Positions 1-6,115 of a stretch of DNA of 10,135 nucleotides are shown one piece after another. The DNA is taken from positions 1-10,135 of the forward strand of contig CABRGB010000060.1 in NCBI GenBank assembly GCA_902470345.1. Reading direction: 5' to 3'. The translations under genes were made by a program, and so were the position numbers. The notes below the pieces were generated by a model, which was given only the letters and a program-made list of their open reading frames with translations, was not told the origin of the DNA and ran no database searches. This DNA is from an uncultured Collinsella sp. Its GTDB lineage: Bacteria; Actinomycetota; Coriobacteriia; Coriobacteriales; Coriobacteriaceae. Every line of letters begins with the position of its first letter. Positions within the stretch are counted from its first letter, which is position 1.

Positions 1-67
1 CGATGGTGTCGTCGACCTGCTTGACGCTCATGGCAAGCTGGCTCATGTTCATTCCGACGTCATGCAT
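1..67 (-). CDS. 5' end of an unidentified gene (partial, runs off the left edge)
   Basis: An open minus-strand frame begins with ATG at 67-65 and runs off the window, reading MHDVGMNMSQLAMSVKQVDD and onward. On the minus strand an AAGGAGAT Shine-Dalgarno sequence lies just before the start, which is why I call a gene from so little sequence. A second ATG at 63-61 lies in a frame that hits a stop within a few codons. The methionine-rich start and the fragment MSQLAMSVKQVDDTI do not identify a family to me. It follows trxA on the same strand but lies beyond the trxA terminator, so it probably has its own promoter in 68-140. The TAAAAT-like stretch about 40 bases upstream is only a weak -10 candidate. 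Confidence 0.6.
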   Translation of the reverse strand, partial: MHDVGMNMSQLAMSVKQVDDTI

Positions 68-138
68 GGGAAATCTCCTTATGTTCGGGGCAATCCAGTG
101 GTTCAGATTTTACTACGCCCGCGCGGGGCGCTACCGCA

Positions 139-177
139 TAAGAAAACGGGTGCGAGTCTGTGTGACCCGCACCCGTT
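139..177 (-). terminator. Rho-independent terminator downstream of trxA
   Basis: Arms 145-158 and 164-177 form a 14-bp stem with a 5-nt loop. The one imperfect position is a G-U pair in minus-strand RNA but an A-C mismatch in plus-strand RNA. On the minus strand the stem is followed by TTTTCTT. Both facts say it works leftward. It lies about 120 bp past the trxA stop, so the trxA transcript would have a long 3' untranslated tail. I see no gene in 178-298. Confidence 0.8.
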
Positions 178-298
178 CACTGGGGGCTGTTTGTATCTAC
201 CATACTATCCGTGGTCGCACGCGGTACACCCAGAAGTCCGGCGAGCGGTGCAAAAGCGCTCATGGACGGCGGCAGGACGCCAAAATGTAACCAGCGTA

Positions 299-619
299 TT
301 ACAGGTGCTTCTCCAGCAGTGCCTGCAGCCTTGCCTTGGGCAGCGCGCCGACCGAGCGGTCGACCTCCTCACCGTTCTTAAAGACAATCAGCGTGGGGAT
401 GCTCATGACGCCAAACTTCATGGCCAGGTCCTGATTGTCATCGACGTTGCACTTGGCAACGGCAAGCTTGCCGGCCAGCTCGTCGGCTACCTCGTCCACG
501 ATGGGCGAGAGCGATCGGCAGGGCCCGCACCAGGGCGCCCAAAAATCAACCAGTACGGGAAGGTTGCCGTTAACGACGGAATCGAAGTTCTCGGGGGTAA
601 TCTGCTTAATGTCAGCCAT
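299..619 (-). CDS. trxA: Thioredoxin
   Basis: This 106-residue protein is a complete single-domain thioredoxin, a cytoplasmic disulfide reductase that passes electrons from thioredoxin reductase to target proteins. The active site WCGPC is at residues 30-34. It sits in the usual context DFWAPWCGPCR, with the buried Asp at 25 and the cis-proline at 75 in the motif SIPTL. One further cysteine is at 57. The frame stays open upstream to 703, but the ATG at 619 is chosen because GGAGGT lies 4 nt before it and because the protein then starts at the family's normal length. It is transcribed divergently from the gene at 756. No thioredoxin reductase gene is visible in the window. Confidence 0.96.
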   Translation of the reverse strand: MADIKQITPENFDSVVNGNLPVLVDFWAPWCGPCRSLSPIVDEVADELAGKLAVAKCNVDDNQDLAMKFGVMSIPTLIVFKNGEEVDRSVGALPKARLQALLEKHL

Positions 620-673
620 GGTGACCTCCATGATGCGACGCGGCTCGGCCGCGTAAAACTCAGTACGACCGTG

Positions 674-679
674 CTTATA
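674..679 (-). promoter_or_regulatory. Possible -10 element for trxA
   Basis: The minus strand reads TATAAG here, about 55 bases upstream of the trxA start. No good -35 hexamer is present at 16-18 bp spacing, so this is only the best candidate in the divergent intergenic region. Confidence 0.3.
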
Positions 680-721
680 CCCAACGACCCGCAAAGCAAC
701 CACTCACGGGCGGCTCTTTTA

Positions 722-727
722 TATAAT
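722..727 (+). promoter_or_regulatory. -10 element for the gene at 756
   Basis: A perfect TATAAT lies 28 bp before the ATG at 756, so transcription would start close to 734 with a very short leader. The -35 region has no recognisable TTGACA. An in-frame ATG at 726 overlaps this hexamer and is therefore unlikely to be the translation start. Confidence 0.6.
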
Positions 728-755
728 GGTGGGCACGCAAACGATTGGAGAGCGC

Positions 756-1331
756 ATGCCTACGTCACAAAGCCAGAAAAAAGAAGCCATCGCCCAGGCG
801 GCCGAGCAGGAGCTTGCATCGCTTGCGGCCCGTGGCGTGCGCATCGCGGGCAACGCGTGCTCGCCGATCGTACTGGTCAAAGGCGATTTGGATGATGCCG
901 AGCGTTCGGGCGGCGAACTTGCCGCCGGCGCGGATGGTGCCGCATTGCGCAAGGCGCTCGGGGCAATCGGTTACGCGCCCGAAGATTTTTGTGTGCTGGC
1001 GAGTGTTGCCGGCGCAGGCGACGGAGCTGTGGCGGTGGGCCACGCCCTGCCGTGCGACCTGTTCCGCGAGGCGCTTGAGGCTTTGGACCCCGAGGCGGTG
1101 CTGCTGCTCGATAACAGCGCGGCCGATGTCATGCGCGAAACCTACGCCGACATGCTCGTGGCGATTGATGACTTCGACACCGCCATGCTCAAGCCCGGTC
1201 TGATCGCCCATGTGCAGGGCCGCCGTGTGCTCGCGCTTGACGGCTTTGAGGCCGCGCTGACCGACAAAGCGGCCAAGCAGCGCATGTGGGCCTATATCAA
1301 GCAGCTGACCCCGGCGGCTGCTCCACTGTAG
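756..1331 (+). CDS. Putative uracil-DNA-glycosylase-fold protein, probably non-catalytic
   Basis: This encodes 191 residues. The start at 756 is chosen over the in-frame 726 because GGAG lies 5 nt before it and TATAAT precedes it. I cannot name it firmly. Its architecture recalls family-4 uracil-DNA glycosylases: a segment like the PFVG-AG-LL helix at about 58-78 (GADGAALRKALGAIGYAPED), a strand-loop PEAVLLLDNSAADVM near 113-127, and a C-terminal AAKQRMWAYIKQL resembling the closing helix of that family. The catalytic GEAPG motif and the HPAYLL-type motif are absent; the position of the latter reads LALDGFEAAL. The cysteines that hold the Fe-S cluster of family-4 enzymes are not evident. The N-terminal 30 residues form a charged helix. 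It may be a diverged, non-enzymatic relative. The fold assignment is inference from pattern memory only. Confidence 0.55.
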   Translation: MPTSQSQKKEAIAQAAEQELASLAARGVRIAGNACSPIVLVKGDLDDAERSGGELAAGADGAALRKALGAIGYAPEDFCVLASVAGAGDGAVAVGHALPCDLFREALEALDPEAVLLLDNSAADVMRETYADMLVAIDDFDTAMLKPGLIAHVQGRRVLALDGFEAALTDKAAKQRMWAYIKQLTPAAAPL

Positions 1332-1488
1332 CGGATTGGCGCCGGCGAGCGATTGCCTGGCGGGCATGCCGTCGACCATGCGCGGCGGCCGTCCAAAGAT
1401 GCCTCCTACGCTATCGAGAGCTCGGCTATCCTTAACTTGTCAGTTCGAAAATGGGCCTGCCGCATGATCGAATCTTTATTTCAACTTT

Positions 1489-1532
1489 ACACCTAGGTTT
1501 ACAGCTGTCTTGTCAGCTGTAAACCTAGGTGT
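1489..1532. promoter_or_regulatory. Perfect 19-bp inverted repeat, probable NiaR operator of the nad operon
   Basis: Arms ACACCTAGGTTTACAGCTG (1489-1507) and its exact reverse complement (1514-1532) flank a 6-bp centre. Each arm contains two smaller palindromes, ACCTAGGT and CAGCTG, so four palindromic boxes line up with centres about 10, 12 and 10 bp apart, close to one helical turn each. The repeat covers the -35 hexamer and the whole promoter spacer, the classic position for a repressor site. There is no T tract after it, so it is not a terminator. The operon's own fourth gene encodes a NiaR-type repressor. Identification of the site as NiaR-bound is inference. Confidence 0.75.
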
Positions 1533-1538
1533 CATACT
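1510..1538 (+). promoter_or_regulatory. Promoter of the nadABC-niaR operon
   Basis: The -35 hexamer TTGTCA (1510-1515, 5 of 6 to consensus) and the -10 hexamer CATACT (1533-1538, 4 of 6) are separated by exactly 17 bp. Transcription would begin near 1545, about 30 bases before the nadA ATG. The -35 overlaps the centre of the inverted repeat, and the -10 begins directly after its right arm. Confidence 0.6.
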
Positions 1539-1573
1539 AAAGCCCCAAGATTCGCCAAAAGAGAGGGGCCTTG

Positions 1574-2599
1574 ATGGCACAGAGCGCGAACATGGATGCA
1601 TCGGAGCTTGCACGCGACATTGCGGCCGGCCTGGCATCGGCAACGACGGCAACGGAGCGCGCGGCATTGGTGCCCGCAGAGCTCGTCGAGGCCATTCAAC
1701 AACTTAAAACCAAACGCGACGCGGTGATCCTGGCACACTATTACGTGGCACCCGAGGTCCAGGCTGTGGCCGATTACGTCGGCGACAGCTTCTACCTGGC
1801 AAAGCTCGCCAAGAGCCTGCCGCAGCAGACGATCGTGCTGTGCGGCGTGGAGTTTATGGGCGAGAGCGCCAAGCTGCTCAACCCCACCAAGACCGTGCTG
1901 CTGCCCGAGCCGGGCGCGGACTGCCCCATGGCGCACATGGTCAAGCGCGAGACGGTCGACGCCGCCCGCGCCGAGTACGGCGACGACCTGGCTGTCGTCT
2001 GCTACGTCAACTCGACGGTCGAGATCAAGAGCTGGAGTGATGTGTGCGTCACCAGCTCCAACGCCGTCAAGATCGTGTCCGAGCTGCCGCAGCAGCATGT
2101 CCTGTTCATCCCCGATCAAAACTTGGGCCGCTTCGTAGCCGAGCAGGTGCCGCAAAAGCACGTCATTCTCAACAAGGGCTACTGCCCGCGCCACCACATC
2201 ATCACCGTCGAGCAGATCGTCGATGCGCAGGAGGCACATCCCGACGCGCTCGTACTGGCGCACCCCGAGTGCAAGGCCGACGTGTTGGCCGAGGCCGACT
2301 ACATCGGCTCCACCGCCGGCATCATCAAGTATGCCGAGGAGTCGGACGCCAGCGAGTTCATCATCGTGACGGTCCGCGGCGTGCTCTACGAGCTCGAGCG
2401 CCGCTGCCAGGGCACCGGCAAAAAGTTCTACTTCCCCGCGGTGCAGCCCACCTGCGTCAACATGGATCTCATCACGCTCGAAAAGCTTGTGCGCTGCCTG
2501 GAGACGGGCGAGGGCGAGGTGCAGATCGGCGTGTCGGACGAGGCCGCCGACCAGGCCAAGCTCACGCTCGACCGCATGCTCGAGTACGCGGCGCGCTAA
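1574..2599 (+). CDS. nadA: Quinolinate synthase
   Basis: NadA (341 residues) condenses iminoaspartate with dihydroxyacetone phosphate to quinolinate, using a [4Fe-4S] cluster held by three cysteines. All three are visible: Cys90 in LCGVEFMGESAKLLNP, Cys233 in AHPECKADV and Cys294 in QPTCVNM. Other family signatures are AHYYVAPEVQ near the start, ADYVGDSFYLAKLA, VCYVNSTVEIKSWSDVCVTSSNA and IPDQNLGRFVA. The first 40 or so residues, Ala-rich and acidic, are an extension before the conserved core. ATG 1574 is preferred because GAGGGG lies 5 nt before it; an in-frame TTG sits immediately upstream. It is the first gene of the operon and follows the palindromic operator. The Fe-S cluster makes this the oxygen-sensitive step. 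Confidence 0.97.
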   Translation: MAQSANMDASELARDIAAGLASATTATERAALVPAELVEAIQQLKTKRDAVILAHYYVAPEVQAVADYVGDSFYLAKLAKSLPQQTIVLCGVEFMGESAKLLNPTKTVLLPEPGADCPMAHMVKRETVDAARAEYGDDLAVVCYVNSTVEIKSWSDVCVTSSNAVKIVSELPQQHVLFIPDQNLGRFVAEQVPQKHVILNKGYCPRHHIITVEQIVDAQEAHPDALVLAHPECKADVLAEADYIGSTAGIIKYAEESDASEFIIVTVRGVLYELERRCQGTGKKFYFPAVQPTCVNMDLITLEKLVRCLETGEGEVQIGVSDEAADQAKLTLDRMLEYAAR

Positions 2600-2605
2600 A
2601 ACAAC

Positions 2606-2634
2606 GTGACATGAGGGGCGGCCCCTTATGTCAC
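2606..2634 (+). other. Intercistronic stem-loop between nadA and nadB
   Basis: GTGACATGAGGGG (2606-2618) pairs with CCCCTTATGTCAC (2622-2634), giving 13 bp with one G-U pair and a 3-nt loop. No T run follows, so it is not a normal terminator. It ends just before the AGGGAGAGGA ribosome site of nadB. It may stabilise the downstream mRNA or guide processing. Confidence 0.7.
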
Positions 2635-2655
2635 ATTACAAGGGAGAGGATTCCT

Positions 2656-4032
2656 GTGGAAACCAAGCAATACTCCGACATGGAGTGCGACGTCGTCATT
2701 GCCGGCTGCGGCGTGGCGGGCCTGTACGCTGCCCTCAATCTGCCGACGAGCGCGCGCGTGATCATGCTCTCCAAGGGCGCGGTCGACGAGTGCGATTCGA
2801 TGCTCGCACAGGGCGGCATCTGCGTGCTGCCCGAGGGCTCGGACTACGATGCCTTCTTTGAGGACACCATGCACGCCGGTCACTACGAGAACCGCCGCGA
2901 GAGCGTAGACATCATGATCCGCTCGAGCCGCTCGGTCATCAACGACTTGCTGGCGATGGGCGTGGACTTTGAGCGCAAGGCCGATGGCGGCCTCGACTTT
3001 ACCCGCGAGGGCGCGCATAGCCGCCCGCGCATCGCCTTCCATGCCGACATTACGGGCAAGGAGATCACGACCAAGCTGCTCCAGGCCGTCCGCAAGCTGG
3101 ACAACGTGCAGATTCTTGAGCACGTGGCCATGACTGACATCCTGACGGTCGAACGCGACGGGGCCACGGTGTGCACTGGTGTCGTCGCTGTTGCCGTGGA
3201 CGAGGGCGATTCGGTCCGCCCCGCCGACGAGCTCGCAAATGCCACCGAGGGCGTGCGTGCCGGTAAGCCGTTTGAGATTCATGCTCGCCATACGCTGTGG
3301 GCGACGGGTGGCATCGGCGGCGTGTACGATCACTCCACCAACTACCCGCAGCTCACCGGCGACGCCTGCTACATCGCGCAGGAGCACGGCATTACGATGG
3401 AGCACCTGGACTACGTGCAGATTCACCCCACGGGGCTGTTCTCGCCGCAGCCGGGCCGCACCTTCCTGATCAGCGAAAGCTGCCGCGGCGAGGGCGCGAT
3501 TCTGCTCAACGCCGCCGGCGAGCGCTTTACCGACGAGCTGCAGCCGCGCGACGTGGTCGCCGCCGCTATTCGCGAGCAGATGAAGCAGGACGGCACCGAG
3601 CACGAGTGGCTGAGCTTTGCCCCCGTCGAGCGCGACGTGGTGACCGGGCACTTCGCCAACATCCGCGCGCGCTGCCTTGAGGACGGTCGCGACATCCTGG
3701 ATGAGCCCATCCCCGTCACGCCTACGCAGCACTACTTTATGGGCGGCGTGTGGGTCGACAAGGACGGTCGCACCTCGATGCCCGAGCTCTACGCCGCTGG
3801 CGAGACGGCCTGCAACGGTGTTCACGGCAAGAATCGCCTAGCTTCCAACAGCCTGCTCGAGTCCCTAGTCTGGGGTCGCCGCGCTGCTTGGCGTATGCGC
3901 ACCGGCGAGTCGCTGACCGTGGAGCAGGCGGGCGAGCCCGCGCTCGATGGCCGTCATCGCGCCCTGAGTTCCGATACCCTTGCAATCGATGATCTGGCCC
4001 GTGCCGCCGGCACGCAGGCCGTGGAGGAGTAG
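2656..4032 (+). CDS. nadB: L-aspartate oxidase, short form
   Basis: NadB is a flavoprotein oxidising L-aspartate to iminoaspartate, the first step of de novo NAD synthesis; anaerobes can use fumarate as acceptor. The FAD dinucleotide motif GCGVAG is at 17-22 and LAQGGI follows at 50-55. Residues matching known substrate and catalytic positions of the E. coli enzyme appear to be kept: REGAHSR (Glu118), HPTG (His257), PRD (Arg298), QHYFMGG (His359) and NRLASNSLLE (Arg394). At 458 residues it is about 80 shorter than E. coli NadB: only about 64 residues follow Arg394, so most of the C-terminal helical domain is missing. The start is GTG 2656, behind the purine-rich AGGGAGAGGA; the frame is open far upstream into nadA but that part is a shadow. 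An alternative ATG at 2680 has no ribosome site. Three bases separate its stop from nadC. Confidence 0.95.
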   Translation: METKQYSDMECDVVIAGCGVAGLYAALNLPTSARVIMLSKGAVDECDSMLAQGGICVLPEGSDYDAFFEDTMHAGHYENRRESVDIMIRSSRSVINDLLAMGVDFERKADGGLDFTREGAHSRPRIAFHADITGKEITTKLLQAVRKLDNVQILEHVAMTDILTVERDGATVCTGVVAVAVDEGDSVRPADELANATEGVRAGKPFEIHARHTLWATGGIGGVYDHSTNYPQLTGDACYIAQEHGITMEHLDYVQIHPTGLFSPQPGRTFLISESCRGEGAILLNAAGERFTDELQPRDVVAAAIREQMKQDGTEHEWLSFAPVERDVVTGHFANIRARCLEDGRDILDEPIPVTPTQHYFMGGVWVDKDGRTSMPELYAAGETACNGVHGKNRLASNSLLESLVWGRRAAWRMRTGESLTVEQAGEPALDGRHRALSSDTLAIDDLARAAGTQAVEE

Positions 4033-4035
4033 ACC

Positions 4036-4896
4036 ATGAATCCCATTACCATGAAACTCGTCGTCGATGATCTGATTCTGCAGGCCCTGCGCGAGGACAT
4101 TACGTTTGAGGACGTGAGCACGGCGAGCGTGTGCCCCACGGCGCGTCCCGCCACGGTGGAGCTCATCGCCAAGGCCGACGGCATCATCGCGGGCCTGGAC
4201 GTGTTCGCTCGCACCTTTGAGCTGCTGGATCCGCAGAGCTCCGTGTTGTTCGATGTCTCGGATGGCGACGAGGTGCACGCCGGCGACCACGTGGGCCAGG
4301 TGCGCGGCGACGCGCGCGTGCTGCTTTCGGGCGAGCGCGTGGCGCTCAACTATCTACAGCGTATGAGCGGTATCGCTACCTACACGCACAACATGGCAGC
4401 GGCGCTCGAGGGTACCAAGACCGTGCTTGTTGACACACGCAAGACCACGCCGGGCATGCGCGTCTTCGAGAAGGCCGCGGTCGAGATCGGTGGCGGCAGC
4501 AACCACCGCTACAACCTGTCGACAGCCGTCATGCTTAAGGACAACCATATCGACGCCGCCGGTGGTGTGACGCGTGCGATCGAGATGGCACGTGCCCACG
4601 CATCGTTTACCACGACGGTCGAGATTGAGTGCGAGAACTTGGACATGGTACGCGAGGCCGTGGAGGCCGGTGCCGATATCATCATGTTCGACAACATGAC
4701 CCACGACGACATGGCTGCCGCGATTGAGCTTATCGCCGGCCGCGCCAAGACCGAGTGCTCGGGTAATGTGGATGTCAGCAATATCCGCGCGCTCGCCGAC
4801 CTGGGCGTTGACTTTATTAGCTCGGGGGCATTGACGCACTCTGCGCCGATTCTCGACCTCTCGCTCAAGCACCTGCGTCTGCTGGACGGTAAATAA
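4036..4896 (+). CDS. nadC: Nicotinate-nucleotide pyrophosphorylase (carboxylating), quinolinate phosphoribosyltransferase
   Basis: NadC (286 residues, near the usual length) joins quinolinate and PRPP to make nicotinate mononucleotide with loss of CO2. Family motifs in order are ERVALNYLQRMSGIAT, DTRKTTPGMR (from 133), GGGSNHRYNL with His157, MLKDNH (168-171), IECENLDMVREAVEAGADIIMFDN and ECSGNVDVSNI, then a C-terminal SSGALTHSAPILDLSLK. The DTRKTTPG, HR and KDNH residues form the basic phosphate-binding site in known structures. ATG 4036 is chosen because GGAGGAG within the end of nadB lies at good spacing; an in-frame ATG at 4051 is possible but lacks a ribosome site. It starts 3 bp after the nadB stop, and its own stop overlaps the niaR start by one base, so the genes are probably co-translated. 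Confidence 0.97.
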   Translation: MNPITMKLVVDDLILQALREDITFEDVSTASVCPTARPATVELIAKADGIIAGLDVFARTFELLDPQSSVLFDVSDGDEVHAGDHVGQVRGDARVLLSGERVALNYLQRMSGIATYTHNMAAALEGTKTVLVDTRKTTPGMRVFEKAAVEIGGGSNHRYNLSTAVMLKDNHIDAAGGVTRAIEMARAHASFTTTVEIECENLDMVREAVEAGADIIMFDNMTHDDMAAAIELIAGRAKTECSGNVDVSNIRALADLGVDFISSGALTHSAPILDLSLKHLRLLDGK

Positions 4897-5441
4897 TGGA
4901 CGCCCGCGAGCGTCGCCGTGCCATCATGGGCGTGCTCGAGGGGGCCACGGAGCCCGTTTCGGGCAGCGCGCTTGCTCGCGAGGTGGGTGTGAGCCGCCAG
5001 ATTGTCGTGCAAGACATCGCCCTGCTGCGCGCCGATGGGCACGATATCGTGGCGACCAACCGTGGTTATGTGCTGCAGGAGGCCCCCAGCAGCCCCGCCG
5101 TGCCCACGCGCTTGGTCAAGGTTCGCCACAGCGTGGAGCAGGCAGGTGATGAGCTCACGAGTATCGTCGACGTGGGCGGTGCCGTGCTCAATGTAATCGT
5201 CAACCACCGCGTGTATGGCAAGATCACAGCCGATCTGGACATTCGCAACCGTCGCGATGTTGAGCGCTACCTGCACGATATCGAGAGCGGCAAGAGCTTT
5301 CCGCTGCTGACGGTAACCAGCGGCTATCACTTCCACCGCATTGCGGCAGAAGACGAGCAAACCCTCGACGAGATCGAGGCCATGCTCAAGGAGAAGGGCT
5401 ATCTGGCAGACCTAATGCCCTACGAAGATGACCTGTCCTAG
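4896..5441 (+). CDS. niaR: NiaR-type transcriptional repressor of NAD biosynthesis (HTH_11 plus 3H domain)
   Basis: The 181-residue protein has an N-terminal winged helix-turn-helix (about 3-60, with VSGSALAREVGVSRQIVVQDI as the HTH) and a C-terminal 3H domain (about 72-175). The metal ligands reported for the Thermotoga homologue, His-Glu-His-His, have clear counterparts here: His78, Glu86, His145 and His147 in VRHSVEQAGDEL and SGYHFHRI. A further conserved His is at 104 in VNHRVYG. Known family members bind niacin and repress NAD synthesis or niacin uptake genes. The start ATG overlaps the nadC stop (TAATG), with only a weak ribosome site, suggesting translational coupling. As last gene of nadABC it very probably represses its own operon through the 1489-1532 inverted repeat. 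The gene ends before a strong terminator. Function by family is confident; the niacin response here is inferred. Confidence 0.92.
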   Translation: MDARERRRAIMGVLEGATEPVSGSALAREVGVSRQIVVQDIALLRADGHDIVATNRGYVLQEAPSSPAVPTRLVKVRHSVEQAGDELTSIVDVGGAVLNVIVNHRVYGKITADLDIRNRRDVERYLHDIESGKSFPLLTVTSGYHFHRIAAEDEQTLDEIEAMLKEKGYLADLMPYEDDLS

Positions 5442-5454
5442 TAACGACGAATGC

Positions 5455-5494
5455 AAAAGGAGGCCTCCGCGGCGATGCGGAGACCTCCTTTTTT
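5455..5494. terminator. Terminator shared by niaR and the ferredoxin gene
   Basis: Bases 5455-5470 pair with 5477-5492 in a 16-position stem with one mismatch (5464/5483) and a 6-nt loop. A run of six T (5489-5494) ends it on the plus strand. On the minus strand the mismatch becomes a G-U pair and the A run at 5455-5458 supplies T residues, so it can also stop the converging ferredoxin transcript, whose gene ends at 5534. Confidence 0.92.
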
Positions 5495-5533
5495 GCGCAC
5501 GGTGTACTTGTGAGTGTGCAAGTGGGGGAGTTG

Positions 5534-5719
5534 TTACTCCTCGACGATCTCGGTGATCGCGCCAGCGGGGCAAGCGTCCTGGCAAGCGCCACAGGCGACG
5601 CAGGAGTCCTCGTCAGCGACGGTAGCGACGTCCTGGAGCTCCAGAACGCCAGCGGGGCAGGAGTCGACGCAAACGCCACAAGCGATGCACTCGTCGGCAT
5701 CAATTACGGGATGAGCCAT
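5534..5719 (-). CDS. 2[4Fe-4S] ferredoxin, clostridial type
   Basis: This is a 61-residue acidic electron carrier with two CxxCxxCxxxCP clusters: Cys11, 14, 17, 21 and Cys40, 43, 46, 50. Each has the motif CPAG that marks bacterial-type ferredoxins with two low-potential [4Fe-4S] centres. In anaerobes such proteins serve pyruvate:ferredoxin oxidoreductase, hydrogenase and similar enzymes; the partner here is not visible. ATG 5719 is chosen because an AGAGAGGAAA ribosome site precedes it at proper spacing and the protein then begins directly before the first cluster. The frame stays open to 5785 but that extension overlaps the -10 of its likely promoter. It converges on niaR and is divergent from dnaK, so it is a single-gene unit. 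Confidence 0.95.
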   Translation of the reverse strand: MAHPVIDADECIACGVCVDSCPAGVLELQDVATVADEDSCVACGACQDACPAGAITEIVEE

Positions 5720-5780
5720 GGTAGTTTCCTCTCTGTTGACCGACGCTACAGGCGATGCGCGCCGGTTTGATTCGGGCAAA

Positions 5781-5808
5781 AACATACCACGGGAGCGACC
5801 GTTTGCAA
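5781..5808 (-). promoter_or_regulatory. Ferredoxin promoter
   Basis: On the minus strand TTGCAA (5808-5803) and TATGTT (5786-5781) are 16 bp apart. The bases TGG directly before TATGTT give an extended -10 (TGn). Transcription would start near 5774, leaving a leader of about 55 bases to the ATG at 5719. Confidence 0.55.
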
Positions 5809-5970
5809 TACCCTCTGGCTGGCATCTTCATACCGTTCGCCGAGTATGCCAAGGTTTACTAAAAAACACGCAGGTGGGGCCGTTGAGCTGCGCAAATGTT
5901 AGCTAAAGGTGACTTGAAATATTGAGCTATTGAGCGCGCCTGCGGAAAGGGCATCCCGTTATTTAGCCGA
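5809..5970. other. Gene-free spacer with no recognised feature
   Basis: This part of the 595-bp ferredoxin-dnaK interval shows no ORF with coding character, no tRNA-like fold and no clear promoter. It contains small AT-rich patches and a TTAGCTAA palindrome near 5898. I see nothing to annotate. Confidence 0.5.
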
Positions 5971-6051
5971 AAACTGGGTCGCAGTTTCCGGTTGGGCCCG
6001 CTGGCGGAAACTGCGACCCGTAATCCACGTCCAAAACGGGACGAGTTTTCC
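5971..6051. repeat. Three-copy palindromic repeat cluster (REP-like)
   Basis: A 19-base unit occurs three times: AAACTGGGTCGCAGTTTCC at 5971-5989 (plus), a close copy on the minus strand at 6006-6024, and a diverged copy AAAACGGGACGAGTTTTCC at 6033-6051 (plus). Copies one and two share a perfect 15-bp inverted repeat (5976-5990 with 6005-6019, 14-nt loop containing GGGCCC). Copies one and three are also small hairpins, AAACT/AGTTT and AAAAC/GTTTT around 7 bases. No T tract follows, so it is not a plain terminator. I infer a REP or MITE-like dispersed intergenic element. Confidence 0.65.
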
Positions 6052-6115
6052 ATAAGGCAGCCCCAGGCACCCCCGGACGCAAATCTCAGCCATCTCTACA
6101 TAGATCTCGATAGAC

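Noticed and set aside
62..895. A 277-codon plus-strand open frame over trxA and into the next gene
   Set aside because: It runs antisense through trxA and across the divergent promoters and shows no domain or ribosome site.
765..1379. A 204-codon minus-strand frame opposite the UDG-like gene
   Set aside because: The plus-strand gene has TATAAT and a good ribosome site; the minus frame has neither.
1489..1532. The inverted repeat before nadA as a terminator for the upstream gene
   Set aside because: No T tract follows either arm on either strand beyond two or three bases, and the promoter elements lie within it; an operator explains it better.
2044..2655. Open extension of the nadB frame upstream into nadA
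   Set aside because: It overlaps the conserved second half of nadA and gives Arg/His-rich nonsense. The GTG at 2656 has a ribosome site and begins directly at the FAD domain.
2626..3825. A 399-codon open frame on the minus strand opposite nadB
   Set aside because: It lies wholly over nadB, which has all family motifs. The antisense translation has no recognisable domain.
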